Origin: Chlamydoabsidia padenii
Taxonomy: Eukaryota; Mucoromycota; Mucoromycetes; Mucorales; Cunninghamellaceae
Reading direction: 5' to 3'
Length of the DNA stretch: 64,000 bases
Assembly: GCA_025330725.1 (NCBI GenBank)
Contig: JAIWND010000002.1
Span: 1,792,501-1,856,500 of the forward strand
A program made the translations under genes and the position numbers. Each line of letters begins with the position of its first letter. The stretch's first letter is position 1. The notes below the pieces were generated by a model. The model had not been told where the DNA came from. It saw nothing but the letters and a program-made list of their open reading frames with translations, and ran no database searches. This document shows, in pieces, positions 47,887-57,621 of the stretch.

Positions 47887-50856
47887 ATGACAAAGGACAG
47901 TGAAACTATCCTTGCTCCTTCAACCTATGACTCTGTACGACATCAGACCGAAGAACGTGCCTATGATGCTTCATCTCTCCATGGCCAACAACGACAACGA
48001 TCCTCAAGTGGAAATGGAGTAGAACTTAACAGGACAACTACAACTACTCAAGGAAAGAACATTACTGGTGACTCTGCAATGAACTTTTATGCAACAAAAT
48101 CCATCGACGATTATGACCTTGGAGGGATAATTGGTAAATATAACAAAAAATATCTTTTTTTTTTTTTACCCACCTCTTTATTTTCATTTTAGGCTATGGA
48201 TCATCTGCGGTTGTTTATGGTGCATTTGATACTGTACAAAACATTCATGTGGCTATAAAAATGATTGATCTGGACTTGTTTGAAAGAAATCAAATTGATG
48301 AACTTCGTGTAAGTGAATCATGTGATATATTGGCTGGCTCACTTACTTTGTTTTTTTTTTTTTTTTAGCGTGAAACTGCATTGATGGTCTTGTCAAAACA
48401 TGAAAATATTCTATCCGTGTATAGCTCGTTTGTTACTGGATCTAAACTATGCATCGTAACTCCGTACCTTGGTGGTGGCTCTTGTTTGGATATTATGAAG
48501 ACGGCTTTTCCCGATGGTCTTGACGAAATCAGTATTGCTACCATCTTGAAACAAGCCTTGGAGGGAATAGGCTACTTGCACAAAAATGGTCATATTCATC
48601 GGGATGTGAAAGCGGGTAATCTGCTGGTGGACGATGATGGTTCGGTCTTGTTGGGTGACTTTGGTGTTTCAAGCTCTCTCATGGACACGGGTGAACGAGG
48701 TTTACGGAAAACATTTGTTGGAACGGTAAGTTGGTTGGATTCATGCCACATGATATCATACTAACTCTTCTTGATTGGATTCATTAGCCTTGTTGGATGG
48801 CCCCTGAAGTGATGGAACAAGCTGGGTATGATTACAAAGCTGACATTTGGAGCTTTGGTGTGACAGCAATTGAACTCGCTACTGGTCAGGCCCCTTTTGC
48901 AAAACTCCCTCCTTTAAAGGTAATGTTATGAAAAAGGAATTGGTCAAGTTTATTGTTCGATTAATCTTACATGTTTTGACTTCTTCTTTTAGGTACTTTT
49001 GATGACTTTATCGAATGATCCTCCGACACTGGTTCGGGAAACAGCCAAGCACAAGTATTCCAAGATATTCAAGGATATGGTTGATCTTTGTCTCTGTAAA
49101 GATCCAGCAAACAGGTAAGAATCATAAAAATAAAATAAAAAAGACAGCGAATGAACAATATACTAACTTGAGATTACAAGACCTACAGCAGAAAGATTGT
49201 TGCAGCATCCATTCTTCAAGCAAGCAAGAAAAAAGGATTATCTGATCAAGAGCATACTTTTGGATCTCCCGCCTTTGGAACGCCGACCTCGAAAAGGAAT
49301 CAATCGTCGACAACTCTCTTATACGACATCGGAGGAATGGGACTTTAATGACGACAATAGTGATTACAATAACAGTAGCAACATGGACAACAATTTTGGT
49401 GATTCTATCCATCCTTCTGCAGAACAATCCAACAATGATAGGAATATTAACACTAGTAAAACAAGCAACAACAAAAACTCACATAGCAATGGGAAGCCTC
49501 GATCTTTTACTGACCAGTCTGACCATCTACCATCAAAGGATTTTGCCGATCTACCAAAGCCAAAACGTCATATATCTTTTGGTCATGTGGTGGTACGGAA
49601 CCCTCCAGCACCTTCTACAGCATTATCAGCATCTCAACCTACTTGCTCATCAATATCTGACGAAAACCCGCCGATATCACAAGAACCACCAATTTCTTCG
49701 CCCAACTTTAATGGTGCGAGGTCTGATGTCAAGAAACCGAACAGTAACCCTCCTACTGGTGTGACAAGGTATCCAATCTATGATCAGAATTCGGTAAGAA
49801 TACAACACATAAACAGATCAACCTGTCAACCTCCTTTATCTTTTGAATTAGGAATGTCACACAAGGAATATTCGGGACAACTCCGAGCCGATCTGTATGA
49901 CAAAGTCCTCCAACAATGATGGCGCCTACCCAACCTTTCGTCTCACAAAGTCGGCAAGTAGTGATAGTGCAGGTAATCAAGAGGAAACATAAAAAGGGAA
50001 TCGGATTAACTTGTGCATAAACGTTCTATAGATGATCGAAGATCGAGGTTTGAAATCCATCATGGACAGGAACCTATTACGGCACCTTTCTCCTCATCCA
50101 CAAATGGTTTACAGCCGCCTGGTACAGCATCAACCACAACATCCTCACACAACAATACATTGATGTCATCCAACTCTGTTTCGATACCAGCAACGAGCGA
50201 CATATTATCACCCTCAGCATTTGTATCTTCATCCAAATGCCATACAACAGATCAAGGTGACTTGACGCCATATGAACCAACAAAGAAAGTAGGTCGATTT
50301 GAACTCACCTCCACAGTACCATCAAGTGATACTGTCTTGTCTGATCCTTCCTCTGCCATAAGAACCAGTCTCGACAATCACCAACTATCAGCAACATCCC
50401 TACCCTCTCCTACAATTACCTTACCTTGCGTGAATAATGACATTCATCCCATCTCTATTGCATCAGCAACTGGGCAATGTTACCAACCACACCACTATAA
50501 CAGCAATACTTCACTGTCGATCACACCACCTCACTCTTCGGCTCCCTTGGGTGGTGGCGGGTCAAAACCATCTACTGACTACCTCAAATACCAGATGAAG
50601 GAACTAATCAAAAGCAATGACGTACAAAGACACCTTATTGAAGAAATGATGGGGGCACTTCATCGACAGTAAGTTGGATGAAAAAAAAAGGGGGGAGGCG
50701 GCGATGGTTATAAGCATACTTACTTTTTTTTTTTTATAGACGATCTACTGCCTCTTCTTACCACAGACCGAACTCTACCTCTTCATCCTCTTCATCTTCT
50801 ATAAATGGTGATGATTTAGTATCCATCATTGTAAGTATTATAAACTTGTTACCTTG

Positions 50857-50901
<45 letters not shown>

Positions 50902-51030
50902 TTCACCTTATAGTACTTTTTGTAGGAATCACTTGAAAAACAACTTTGTCGGATCGGGAATGAAAATAGTGTCTTGCGAATGGAAAACAGGCTGCTACGA
51001 AAAGAGCTGGAATTGGAACGAATGATATAA
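47887..51030 (+). CDS. STE20-group protein kinase, SPAK/OSR1 (FRAY)-like, with C-terminal coiled coil
   Basis: Ser/Thr kinase of the germinal-centre group closest to SPAK/OSR1, regulators of ion transport and cell volume in animals. Ten exons: 47887-48133, 48193-48308, 48369-48725, 48788-48919, 48993-49114, 49181-49793, 49852-49972, 50032-50668, 50740-50830, 50926-51030; 846 residues in frame. Kinase motifs: [60 protein letters not shown]; just after it [20 protein letters not shown], the SPAK/OSR1-type end. A long Ser/Asn-rich disordered tail follows, then a coiled coil ([20 protein letters not shown] and [19 protein letters not shown]), where animal proteins carry a CCT domain. ATG 47887 is the first in frame. 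Confidence 0.88.
50857..50899. repeat. 43-base poly-A tract inside an intron
   Basis: Uninterrupted A run in the last intron of the OSR1-like kinase gene, the longest homopolymer in the window. Many introns here carry A or T runs of 12-25; length may include sequencing uncertainty. Confidence 0.85.
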
Positions 51031-51602
51031 TATAGTGTAGTAGTTTAGTATATATTTGGGATGAAGGTTTCTCTTCCCTGTCAGTTTTTTTAAACTAATA
51101 AAATATACTCCCTTTTTTGAAAACGTGTGTCTTCTTTTTTTTTTTTTTTTTGCTTTAGATGTGTTTATATCTGTTGATTACATATTTTTTACTATTCATA
51201 ATGAACTAGGTAGTGGGACTCGGTGGTCCTTTTATTGATCCATCATTACATTTTAGGACCAGAAATAGGCTAATTAAAGGAGAGCGGGATTTGAATTTCG
51301 TTTATGCCACCATCAAGTATGATATAAGAATGGTTTTCGATGATGATGATGATTGCAAATCAGTTTCTGAGATATTATTTATGGTGATCCATTAGACATG
51401 AAGTTTTTTGTTAATACAGGCATTCAGTGTTTTCAAGGGGGATGAAACAAAAGAGAGCGGAGTACACAAAATGAAAAGCTCGACTTTTTTTTTTTTTTTT
51501 CCTTCTTCTTTTGCTTCTTTTTTACTTTTTAACTTTGAATCGAATAGTGTGATTTCCCTTTTTATTATACACATACAACTATATTGAACTTACACTCTCG
51601 TC
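51031..51602. promoter_or_regulatory. Tandem intergenic region, PPZ promoter
   Basis: Kinase 3' end with AATAAA (about 51098), an exact GCGGGATTTGAA at 51284-51295 (about 310 bp before the PPZ start), a GATGATGATGAT stretch (51338-51353) and a T run (51485-51500). No gene. Confidence 0.5.
51284..51295 (+). promoter_or_regulatory. Recurrent word, exact
   Basis: About 310 bp before the PPZ start. Confidence 0.65.
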
Positions 51603-52284
51603 ATGGGCAATATACCTTTAAGGAAAAGAAACAAACGACCAAGTGTGATCAGAACCAGTGTCCCCGACAATGATCTTTGCAACAACACAATGACCACAAT
51701 AAACTCGATTCTAGCAACCTCCAACCTCCAACGTCAATCGACAACCAGCGACTCTCCTCCTCTTCCAGTACAGCCCAGTAATACAAGTGCTCGTAAAAGA
51801 TCTTCCATCACCATCTCAACAAGTCCTTCCACAAAACGTGATAGTGGTGACATGTGGCCACAGCAACAGGTTTCCTCCTCTCTAGACGACACGCACCAAC
51901 TCACTTTTACTTCACAGAATCAACTGACGGACACCTCATTACTATCCATTGGGCGGAATCTCGATATAGACGAATGTATCGACCGATTATTAAAAGTGGG
52001 ACGGAGTGCCAAAGTACACAAATCGATCTGCTTCAAGAATTCTGAAATCGTTGCCATCTGTCATGCCGCTCAAGAAGTGTTTACTCGTCAACCGGTAAAA
52101 ACAAGTCTATCTGTCTTTTTGAATATGTGCACCATGACTTATATATATATATATATATATAGAGTTTGCTGGAATTGAATCCTCCAGTGAAGATAATGGG
52201 TGATATTCATGGTCAGTATCATGATCTGATTCGACTCTTTGAAATGGTAAGTGGATGTATTAACTCTTTACTGGTTGAACTAAC

Positions 52285-52317
<33 letters not shown>

Positions 52318-53216
52318 AATAGGGTGGATTTCCTCCGGATACAAACTATTTATTCATGGGGGACTATGTGGATCGGGGCAAACAAAGTTTGGAAACCATT
52401 CTCTTGCTCTTCCTATACAAGATCAAGTTTCCGGAAACATTATTCTTGCTTCGGGGTAATCATGAAACTGGTAAGTAGATTACTACAAAGGAAACAGTAT
52501 TTATGAATATGTATACTGATTACTATGATTATTATTAACAATTATAGGATCTGTCACCAGAGGTAATAATGTTGATGATAGATTAACAACCCTCACTAAC
52601 TCTTTTGCTAATAGTATATGGGTTTTATGACGAATGTAAACGACGGACGAATGTCAAGATATGGAAAACGTTTGTGGATGTCTTTAACAACTTGCCGATT
52701 GCAGCACTAGTAGCGGAAAAGATCTTTTGTGTCCATGGCGGACTTTCACCCTCGATGAACTCGATGGAACAAGTCCGTAACATCATACGACCTACCGATG
52801 TACCCGAATACGGCCTATTAAACGATCTACTGTGGTCCGATCCATCCGACACGGTGATAAATTATGACGATAACGATAGAGGGGTATCTTTTATCTTTGG
52901 AAAGAAGATCGTGAATGAATTCCTCGCCAGGCATGATTTGGATCTGGTGTGCAGGGCGCATATGGTGGTGGAAGATGGCTACGAATTCTTCAACAACAGG
53001 TCACTCGTCACTGTCTTCTCGGCTCCGAATTATTGTGGTGAATTCGATAACTTTGGTGCCATCATGAGTGTCGATGATGAATTGGTCTGTAGTTTTGAAT
53101 TACTATCGCCGGTGAAGGATCAAACTACACCTGTAACAACCACACGAGGGTCCATGGATGGTATTAACAAAGATCCAACAATGATCGTCGATACGAATGA
53201 ACATTTAATCAGGTAA
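51603..53216 (+). CDS. PPZ1: PPZ-type Ser/Thr protein phosphatase
   Basis: PP1-related phosphatase; yeast Ppz1/2 govern K+ and Na+ homeostasis and wall integrity. Exons 51603-52094, 52163-52246, 52323-52470, 52548-52562, 52615-53216; 446 residues. The N-terminal 165 residues are basic/Ser-rich and begin MGN, a myristoylation site as in Ppz1. Catalytic motifs: [64 protein letters not shown], then the PPZ-like [20 protein letters not shown] and [11 protein letters not shown]. The usual GNHEC cysteine is Thr. The fourth exon is 15 nt. The stop at 53214 overlaps a good donor (CAG|GTAAAG); splicing to an acceptor at 53276-53277 would change the end to HLISPAVPS. Confidence 0.92.
52548..52562 (+). 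other. 15-nt microexon in the PPZ gene
   Basis: GATCTGTCACCAGAG between an ATTATAG acceptor and a GTAATA donor. It supplies GSVTR in [18 protein letters not shown], matching [18 protein letters not shown] of yeast PPZ. Without it the catalytic loop is broken. Confidence 0.9.
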
Positions 53217-53760
53217 AGAAAAGAAAAGAAAATGATCATGCAGTTGCTAAATCAATATTGTATTCTGATCAAACTAGTCCAGCTGTTCCATCATGATCAT
53301 CCTTTTGTTAAATTACATTTATCCTCTTATTTGACTTGACACCCCATTTACACAACTGTATAATTCTTTTCCCCCCCCCCTCCTTCCTTTTAGATATAGT
53401 GTCCATCTTTTTTATAATAAACGAATAGTAATAAAACCACTCGTATTCTACCCCGCTTTGCTCTCGGTGTTGGTCGGAGAAACAAGCAGTGGTGGTGTTA
53501 TTTGATCTTGCATAAAAGTGATTGTTGAAACCCCCCGCCAAAGCAAGTGATCTGTGTGGTCTATCGATCAGCTGGTGTGGGTATGATACTTTAGTACTTT
53601 TTTCATGTCTGTGTCAGTCAATGGGGAAAGCGGGATTTGAAATTCTAAACCGACTGTGATTGGATCTTTTCCATTTTTTTTGGAAAACGTGGAAATTTTT
53701 CTTCTTTACTCTTTCTTTCTCACACACTTGCTCATTCTCTTTGTATCAAGAATCAACGAT
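53217..53760. promoter_or_regulatory. Tandem intergenic region, promoter of the I9 inhibitor gene
   Basis: PPZ 3' end (possibly including a last short exon to 53296), a C run (53370-53380), and an exact GCGGGATTTGAA at 53630-53641, 120 bp before the next start. No other gene. Confidence 0.55.
53630..53641 (+). promoter_or_regulatory. Recurrent word, exact
   Basis: 120 bp before the I9 inhibitor start. Confidence 0.7.
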
Positions 53761-54306
53761 ATGCGATCTTTATTCCTATTATTTGGTCTATTATTACTCC
53801 TTGCGACTACTATTTATGCAGGTAATACTACATTTATATCTTTTTAAAAAGGGAATGGATGGAATGGGGTGGGGATAATGGACAAGAGGATAACCAAGAA
53901 GACAAAGTAAAAGACAAAGGCATATTCTAGTCCTGCCAATACACCTTTATTATGACAATAGAATTGATGTTTGATATGCGTTTTCACTCACCTATTTATT
54001 TACTTTTTTAGACTCTACCTATATTGTGGCGCTTAAAAAAGGCGTATCACCCAAAGATATTGAACAAGCAAAAACCGATGTGGAATCAGCAGGGGGAAAG
54101 GTCCTTCATCAATTCAAGGCCGGCAACAAGGGATTCATTGTCACTTTACCCGATCATCAATTCCAAACTATGGAAGACAAGGATTATGTTGACTTTGTGG
54201 AAGCCGATCATGAAAGTAAGGTTTATAGCATTATTATTTGACAAACAACACAAGGCGTATTGACAATTTTCTCTCTCTCTCTCTTATAGTGCACATCCAA
54301 AACTGA
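53761..54306 (+). CDS. Secreted I9-family peptidase inhibitor-like protein (Pbi2-like with signal peptide)
   Basis: Resembles inhibitor I9 / subtilisin propeptide-type proteins such as yeast protease B inhibitor Pbi2. Exons 53761-53821, 54012-54215, 54290-54306; 93 residues in frame. Exon 1 codes almost exactly a signal peptide (MRSLFLLFGLLLLLATTIYA, then D). The mature part has the I9 pattern: STYIVALKKGVSP, an amphipathic helix, AGGKVLHQFKAGNKGFIVTL, and YVDFVEADHEMHIQN, ending like Pbi2 (VHTN). Yeast Pbi2 has no signal peptide, so this form should enter the secretory route or vacuole lumen. It could guard or chaperone a subtilisin-like protease, but no protease gene lies nearby. Confidence 0.85.
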
Positions 54307-54757
54307 ACCAGACGATGCGGGGATTATTGAATGCAGACGACCACTCTTTTGATTGTATGTATTCTTTTGCTTAGTATAGTACTTTATTTAGTTTAATAGC
54401 CTTCTTTAAAAAAAAACCTTTTATATACATATATAAATGTGTATATATATATAATAAAATTACTGTGTTTGTTTGGTCCATCAACGTTATCACAATCAAC
54501 CCCTTGACCATCATCTCGCACTCCCCTTTTTTTTTTAACATCACCCTTCCTCGACTTCTTTTTGATTTTTTTTTTTTATCTATAAATCTGACTCCCTCTT
54601 TTTTTTATATAAAAATTCTCTTTCTTCGTCTTCTTTTTTTTTTTTTTTTTTTTTCTGCATCTTCTTTATCACATCGATAAATTCCATCTTATACCTTCCT
54701 TCTTTATATACCCATCCTTATATCTCAACTCTTTATAGAGCCAGTAAAGTAATAATA
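54307..54757. promoter_or_regulatory. Tandem intergenic region, promoter of the Ca2+/H+ exchanger
   Basis: 451 bp, extremely T-rich with runs up to 22 T (54635-54654), (TA)n at 54438-54452 and AATAAA at 54453. No copy of the recurrent word is seen here. The frame at 54465-54680 is low-complexity. Confidence 0.45.
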
Positions 54758-57078
54758 ATGGAATCTCGTTCTGACATATCCTCCTCCTTCACTTCCACCA
54801 CACAACAACAAAGTCATATCTTTGTGGGCGATTCAGCAATACCCAAGATGTTTGAAGAGAAGGTCCAACAGGATGATAGCGCATTGGATACAACTGATCA
54901 GCATGATCGTGATGTCAGTTCTACAAAATCAGCTACCACAACACAAAGAGATCTGCAACAGCGACAAGAAGCGCATGAACCACCTACACCAACTTACAAA
55001 GGCGGGTTTTATGCTATCATGACAGGTTCGTGGTTGAATGTGCTATTGATCTTTATTCCTTTTGGTATCATCTCTCATTTCTTTTGGGGTCCTACTGCTA
55101 CCTTTGTATTAAACTTTATCGCCATTATTCCTTTGGCTAAACTCTTGGGCGATGTGACTGAAGACATTGCATTGAGAACAGGAGAGGTAAGTTCTTTCTA
55201 TTCATGCATAATATGCTCGACTCCTATTTTCATTCCCCGATAACCGGAATATTCAATTCCCGGTTTTTGCCTCCTCTACAAACCTATTCCTTTTTGAAAC
55301 TCATCATTTGATTCTTTTTTTTTTTTCTTCTTCTTCCTATTATGCTCTAAAAAAAAAAGGTGGTTGGTGGATTACTAAATGCTACGTTTGGTAATGCTGT
55401 CGAACTTATTGTGTCAATCATTGCACTTAGTCAAAACTTGGTGGTGATTGTACAAAGTTCCATGTTGGGCTCTATTCTCTCTAATCTACTCTTGGTGCTG
55501 GGCATGTGCTTTTGGTTAGGTGGTTATCGATACAAAGAACAAGTGTTTAACGTTACAGTTGCTCAAACGTCGTCTGGTCTTCTGTTTATTGCCACTTCTT
55601 CTCTGTTGATGCCTGCTGCATTCTATGGATCTACTTTACAATCGGTATCGTCTGCTGCTGAAGTACACGACATTTTGGCTATCTCTCGGGCTACTTCTAT
55701 CTTGTTGTTGATTATCTATGCTTCCTATCTCTTCTTCCAGGTAAAAAAAAAAAAGTCTCATAATGTGCACTGAATTTTTATACTAAACTTGCATCTTTTA
55801 CATTTATGTATATGCACTCTGGTGGTTGATTCACTTTATGGATCTGGTTGGTACTCTAGCTTAGAACGCACAAACAATTAGTAAGTAAATACATTTAATT
55901 TATTCTATTCATCATTTGTATTGTATGCTCACATATGGTTGTTGTTATTTTTCTTCTCAACTCTAGTTTTTGGCGCCACCTCCTGAAGCGTTCCACTTCT
56001 CTCGACGTAATTCTCGAGGCCGGGTGAATGACGCTGAACGAAGCAGCACACTTACTGGAGCTGAAGGTGAAAATGATGATGACGAAGAAGAATATCCAGT
56101 GATGCCCGGGATGTTGGCTGGTCTCATGTAAGTACTAACTGAAAAGGAAATCAATGTCAAAACTAACATTCATGCTTTTTAGGTTATTCTTTATCACTGT
56201 GTTTGTAGCCATCTGCGCTGAATTCCTTGTCTCTGCTATCGAAGCTGTGGTTGAACAATGGAACATTAGTGAAACTTTTGTTGGTCTCATCCTGCTACCG
56301 ATCATTGGGGTAAGTACAATCATGGCGGGTGATGTGACAGGTTACTAACGCGACTCTTCTTCTTCATTTGATATCATTTTATAGAGTAAGTCATCAACCA
56401 CAAATATCTTGCACCTTTGTAACAATCTATACTAACTCTTCCTTTTCTTATCTATCTTGTGAACTCTATTGCTCCCTCGAACAGAGTAAGTGATTATCAA
56501 TGGCGATCATCTTTGGATTCTTTACTAACTTTAATGCTTTTCTATTTTTTATGTATAGTGCCGCTGAACATGTTACTGCAGTCTCTGTAGCATACAAGAA
56601 CAAGGTAAAAACGAGGGATGAATAAAGAGGATATGTGGTTACTAATCTAGAATCTCCGTTTATATTTTGAACCATATAGATGGATTTGGCTTTGGGCGTT
56701 GCGGTTGGAAGTAGTATGCAGATCGCACTTCTTGTTACTCCTATCATGGTGATCATTGGCTGGGGTATCGGTGTTAACATGAGTTTGTACTTTAACATGT
56801 ACGAAACCGCCACCATGTTCATCGCTGTAGTAATGGTCAACTATCTTATTATGGTAAGTTAACCGACTAAAAAAAAAAAACACCCAATCGACTAGCTAAC
56901 TCTTCTCTTTATTCCTCTGTAGGACGGACGAAGCAATTGGTTGGAAGGACTTATGCTGTGCAGTGTCTATTTGATTGTGGCCATTTCCTTCTTCTACTAC
57001 CCTGATGCTGCTGCTAATGATTTGGATACCGGTGTTAACTTGGGCACGAATCTATCTGTCACTCCTGTAGCTCATTAG
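54758..57078 (+). CDS. VCX1: Vacuolar Ca2+/H+ exchanger (CAX/Vcx1 family), spliced through two 1-nt exons
   Basis: Exchanges cytosolic Ca2+ for vacuolar protons. Exons 54758-55186, 55360-55740, 55860-55880, 55967-56127, 56183-56309, 56385, 56485, 56559-56604, 56680-56853, 56923-57078; 498 residues. The N-terminal 90 residues are polar; about 11 hydrophobic segments follow. Repeat c-1: [20 protein letters not shown]; repeat c-2: [20 protein letters not shown]. An acidic loop ([10 protein letters not shown]) separates the halves as in all CAX proteins. The c-2 Asn codon AAT is built from A (56385), A (56485) and T (56559). The 21-nt exon supplies LRTHKQL, matching the conserved FQLKTH segment. 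The family is secure; the one-base exons are inferred from frame, motif and splice signals. Confidence 0.95.
55860..55880 (+). other. 21-nt microexon in the exchanger gene
   Basis: CTTAGAACGCACAAACAATT plus A codes LRTHKQL, flanked by CTCTAG and GTAAGT. It restores LFFQLRTHKQLFLAPP, a conserved CAX segment. Confidence 0.92.
56385..56385 (+). other. Single-nucleotide exon (A), first of two
   Basis: Sequence context TTTTATAG-A-GTAAGTC. The preceding intron (56310-56384, 75 nt) has GTAAGT and branch site TTACTAAC at 56342-56349; the following intron (56386-56484, 99 nt) has GTAAGT and TACTAAC near 56430. The base is needed as position 1 of the Asn codon in GNAAEH. Confidence 0.82.
56485..56485 (+). 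other. Single-nucleotide exon (A), second of two
   Basis: Sequence context CGAACAG-A-GTAAGTG. The following intron (56486-56558, 73 nt) has GTAAGT, branch site TACTAAC near 56523 and a TATAG acceptor. It supplies position 2 of the same Asn codon. Retaining the intron between the two bases would bring an in-frame TAA. Confidence 0.82.
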
Positions 57079-57621
57079 TGTCCCCCCCTTGTCATGACAT
57101 TATATCTTCTTTTACTGTTACCATACTATTTTTTTTAATCACCCACCTTCATTTATCATTACCCCACCCTCTTTCTCCCTTTATTTTATAACTGGATGTA
57201 AAAATACAGGCAACCTTCACTTTATGAACAATAGCAATTTTGATCCCTTGAAGAATGCGTTTAATATGTAGACTTTTACCCCTTTTTTTCTTTTTTACAT
57301 AACAAATCAATAAAAATCTGGATCACCTTTTTTTTTTTGTATAAGGGTGGATTACATTCTTGTTTTACATTATGGCTGCTTGAATACAGAAGGTCTTTTG
57401 ATTTTTAAACCCCGTTAATAAAAATCGGATATTAAAAAATGACAAGAATGCATGAATTTTATTTGGTTTTGTAATTTGATAAAAAAAAAAAAGAGACTAT
57501 CTAAAAAGAATAAAGTATGAATGAAGGAATGATTGAATACAAAAAGGTAGTAAAACATATAAAAAAGATATTACTAACTATAAAAAGATGAGGGGTAGGG
57601 AGGTAAAGTGCTATATGTAAT
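57079..57621. other. Convergent intergenic region
   Basis: 3' ends of the exchanger (+) and NOP7 (-). AATAAA signals near 57310 and, reversed, near 57510. A reverse variant of the recurrent word (TTTAAACCCCG, about 57403-57413). No gene. Confidence 0.45.

Noticed and set aside
56385..56485. A single 101-nt exon instead of two 1-nt exons in the exchanger
   Set aside because: The length would fit the phase, but the frame reads into TAA within 18 codons and the conserved GNAAEH would be lost.
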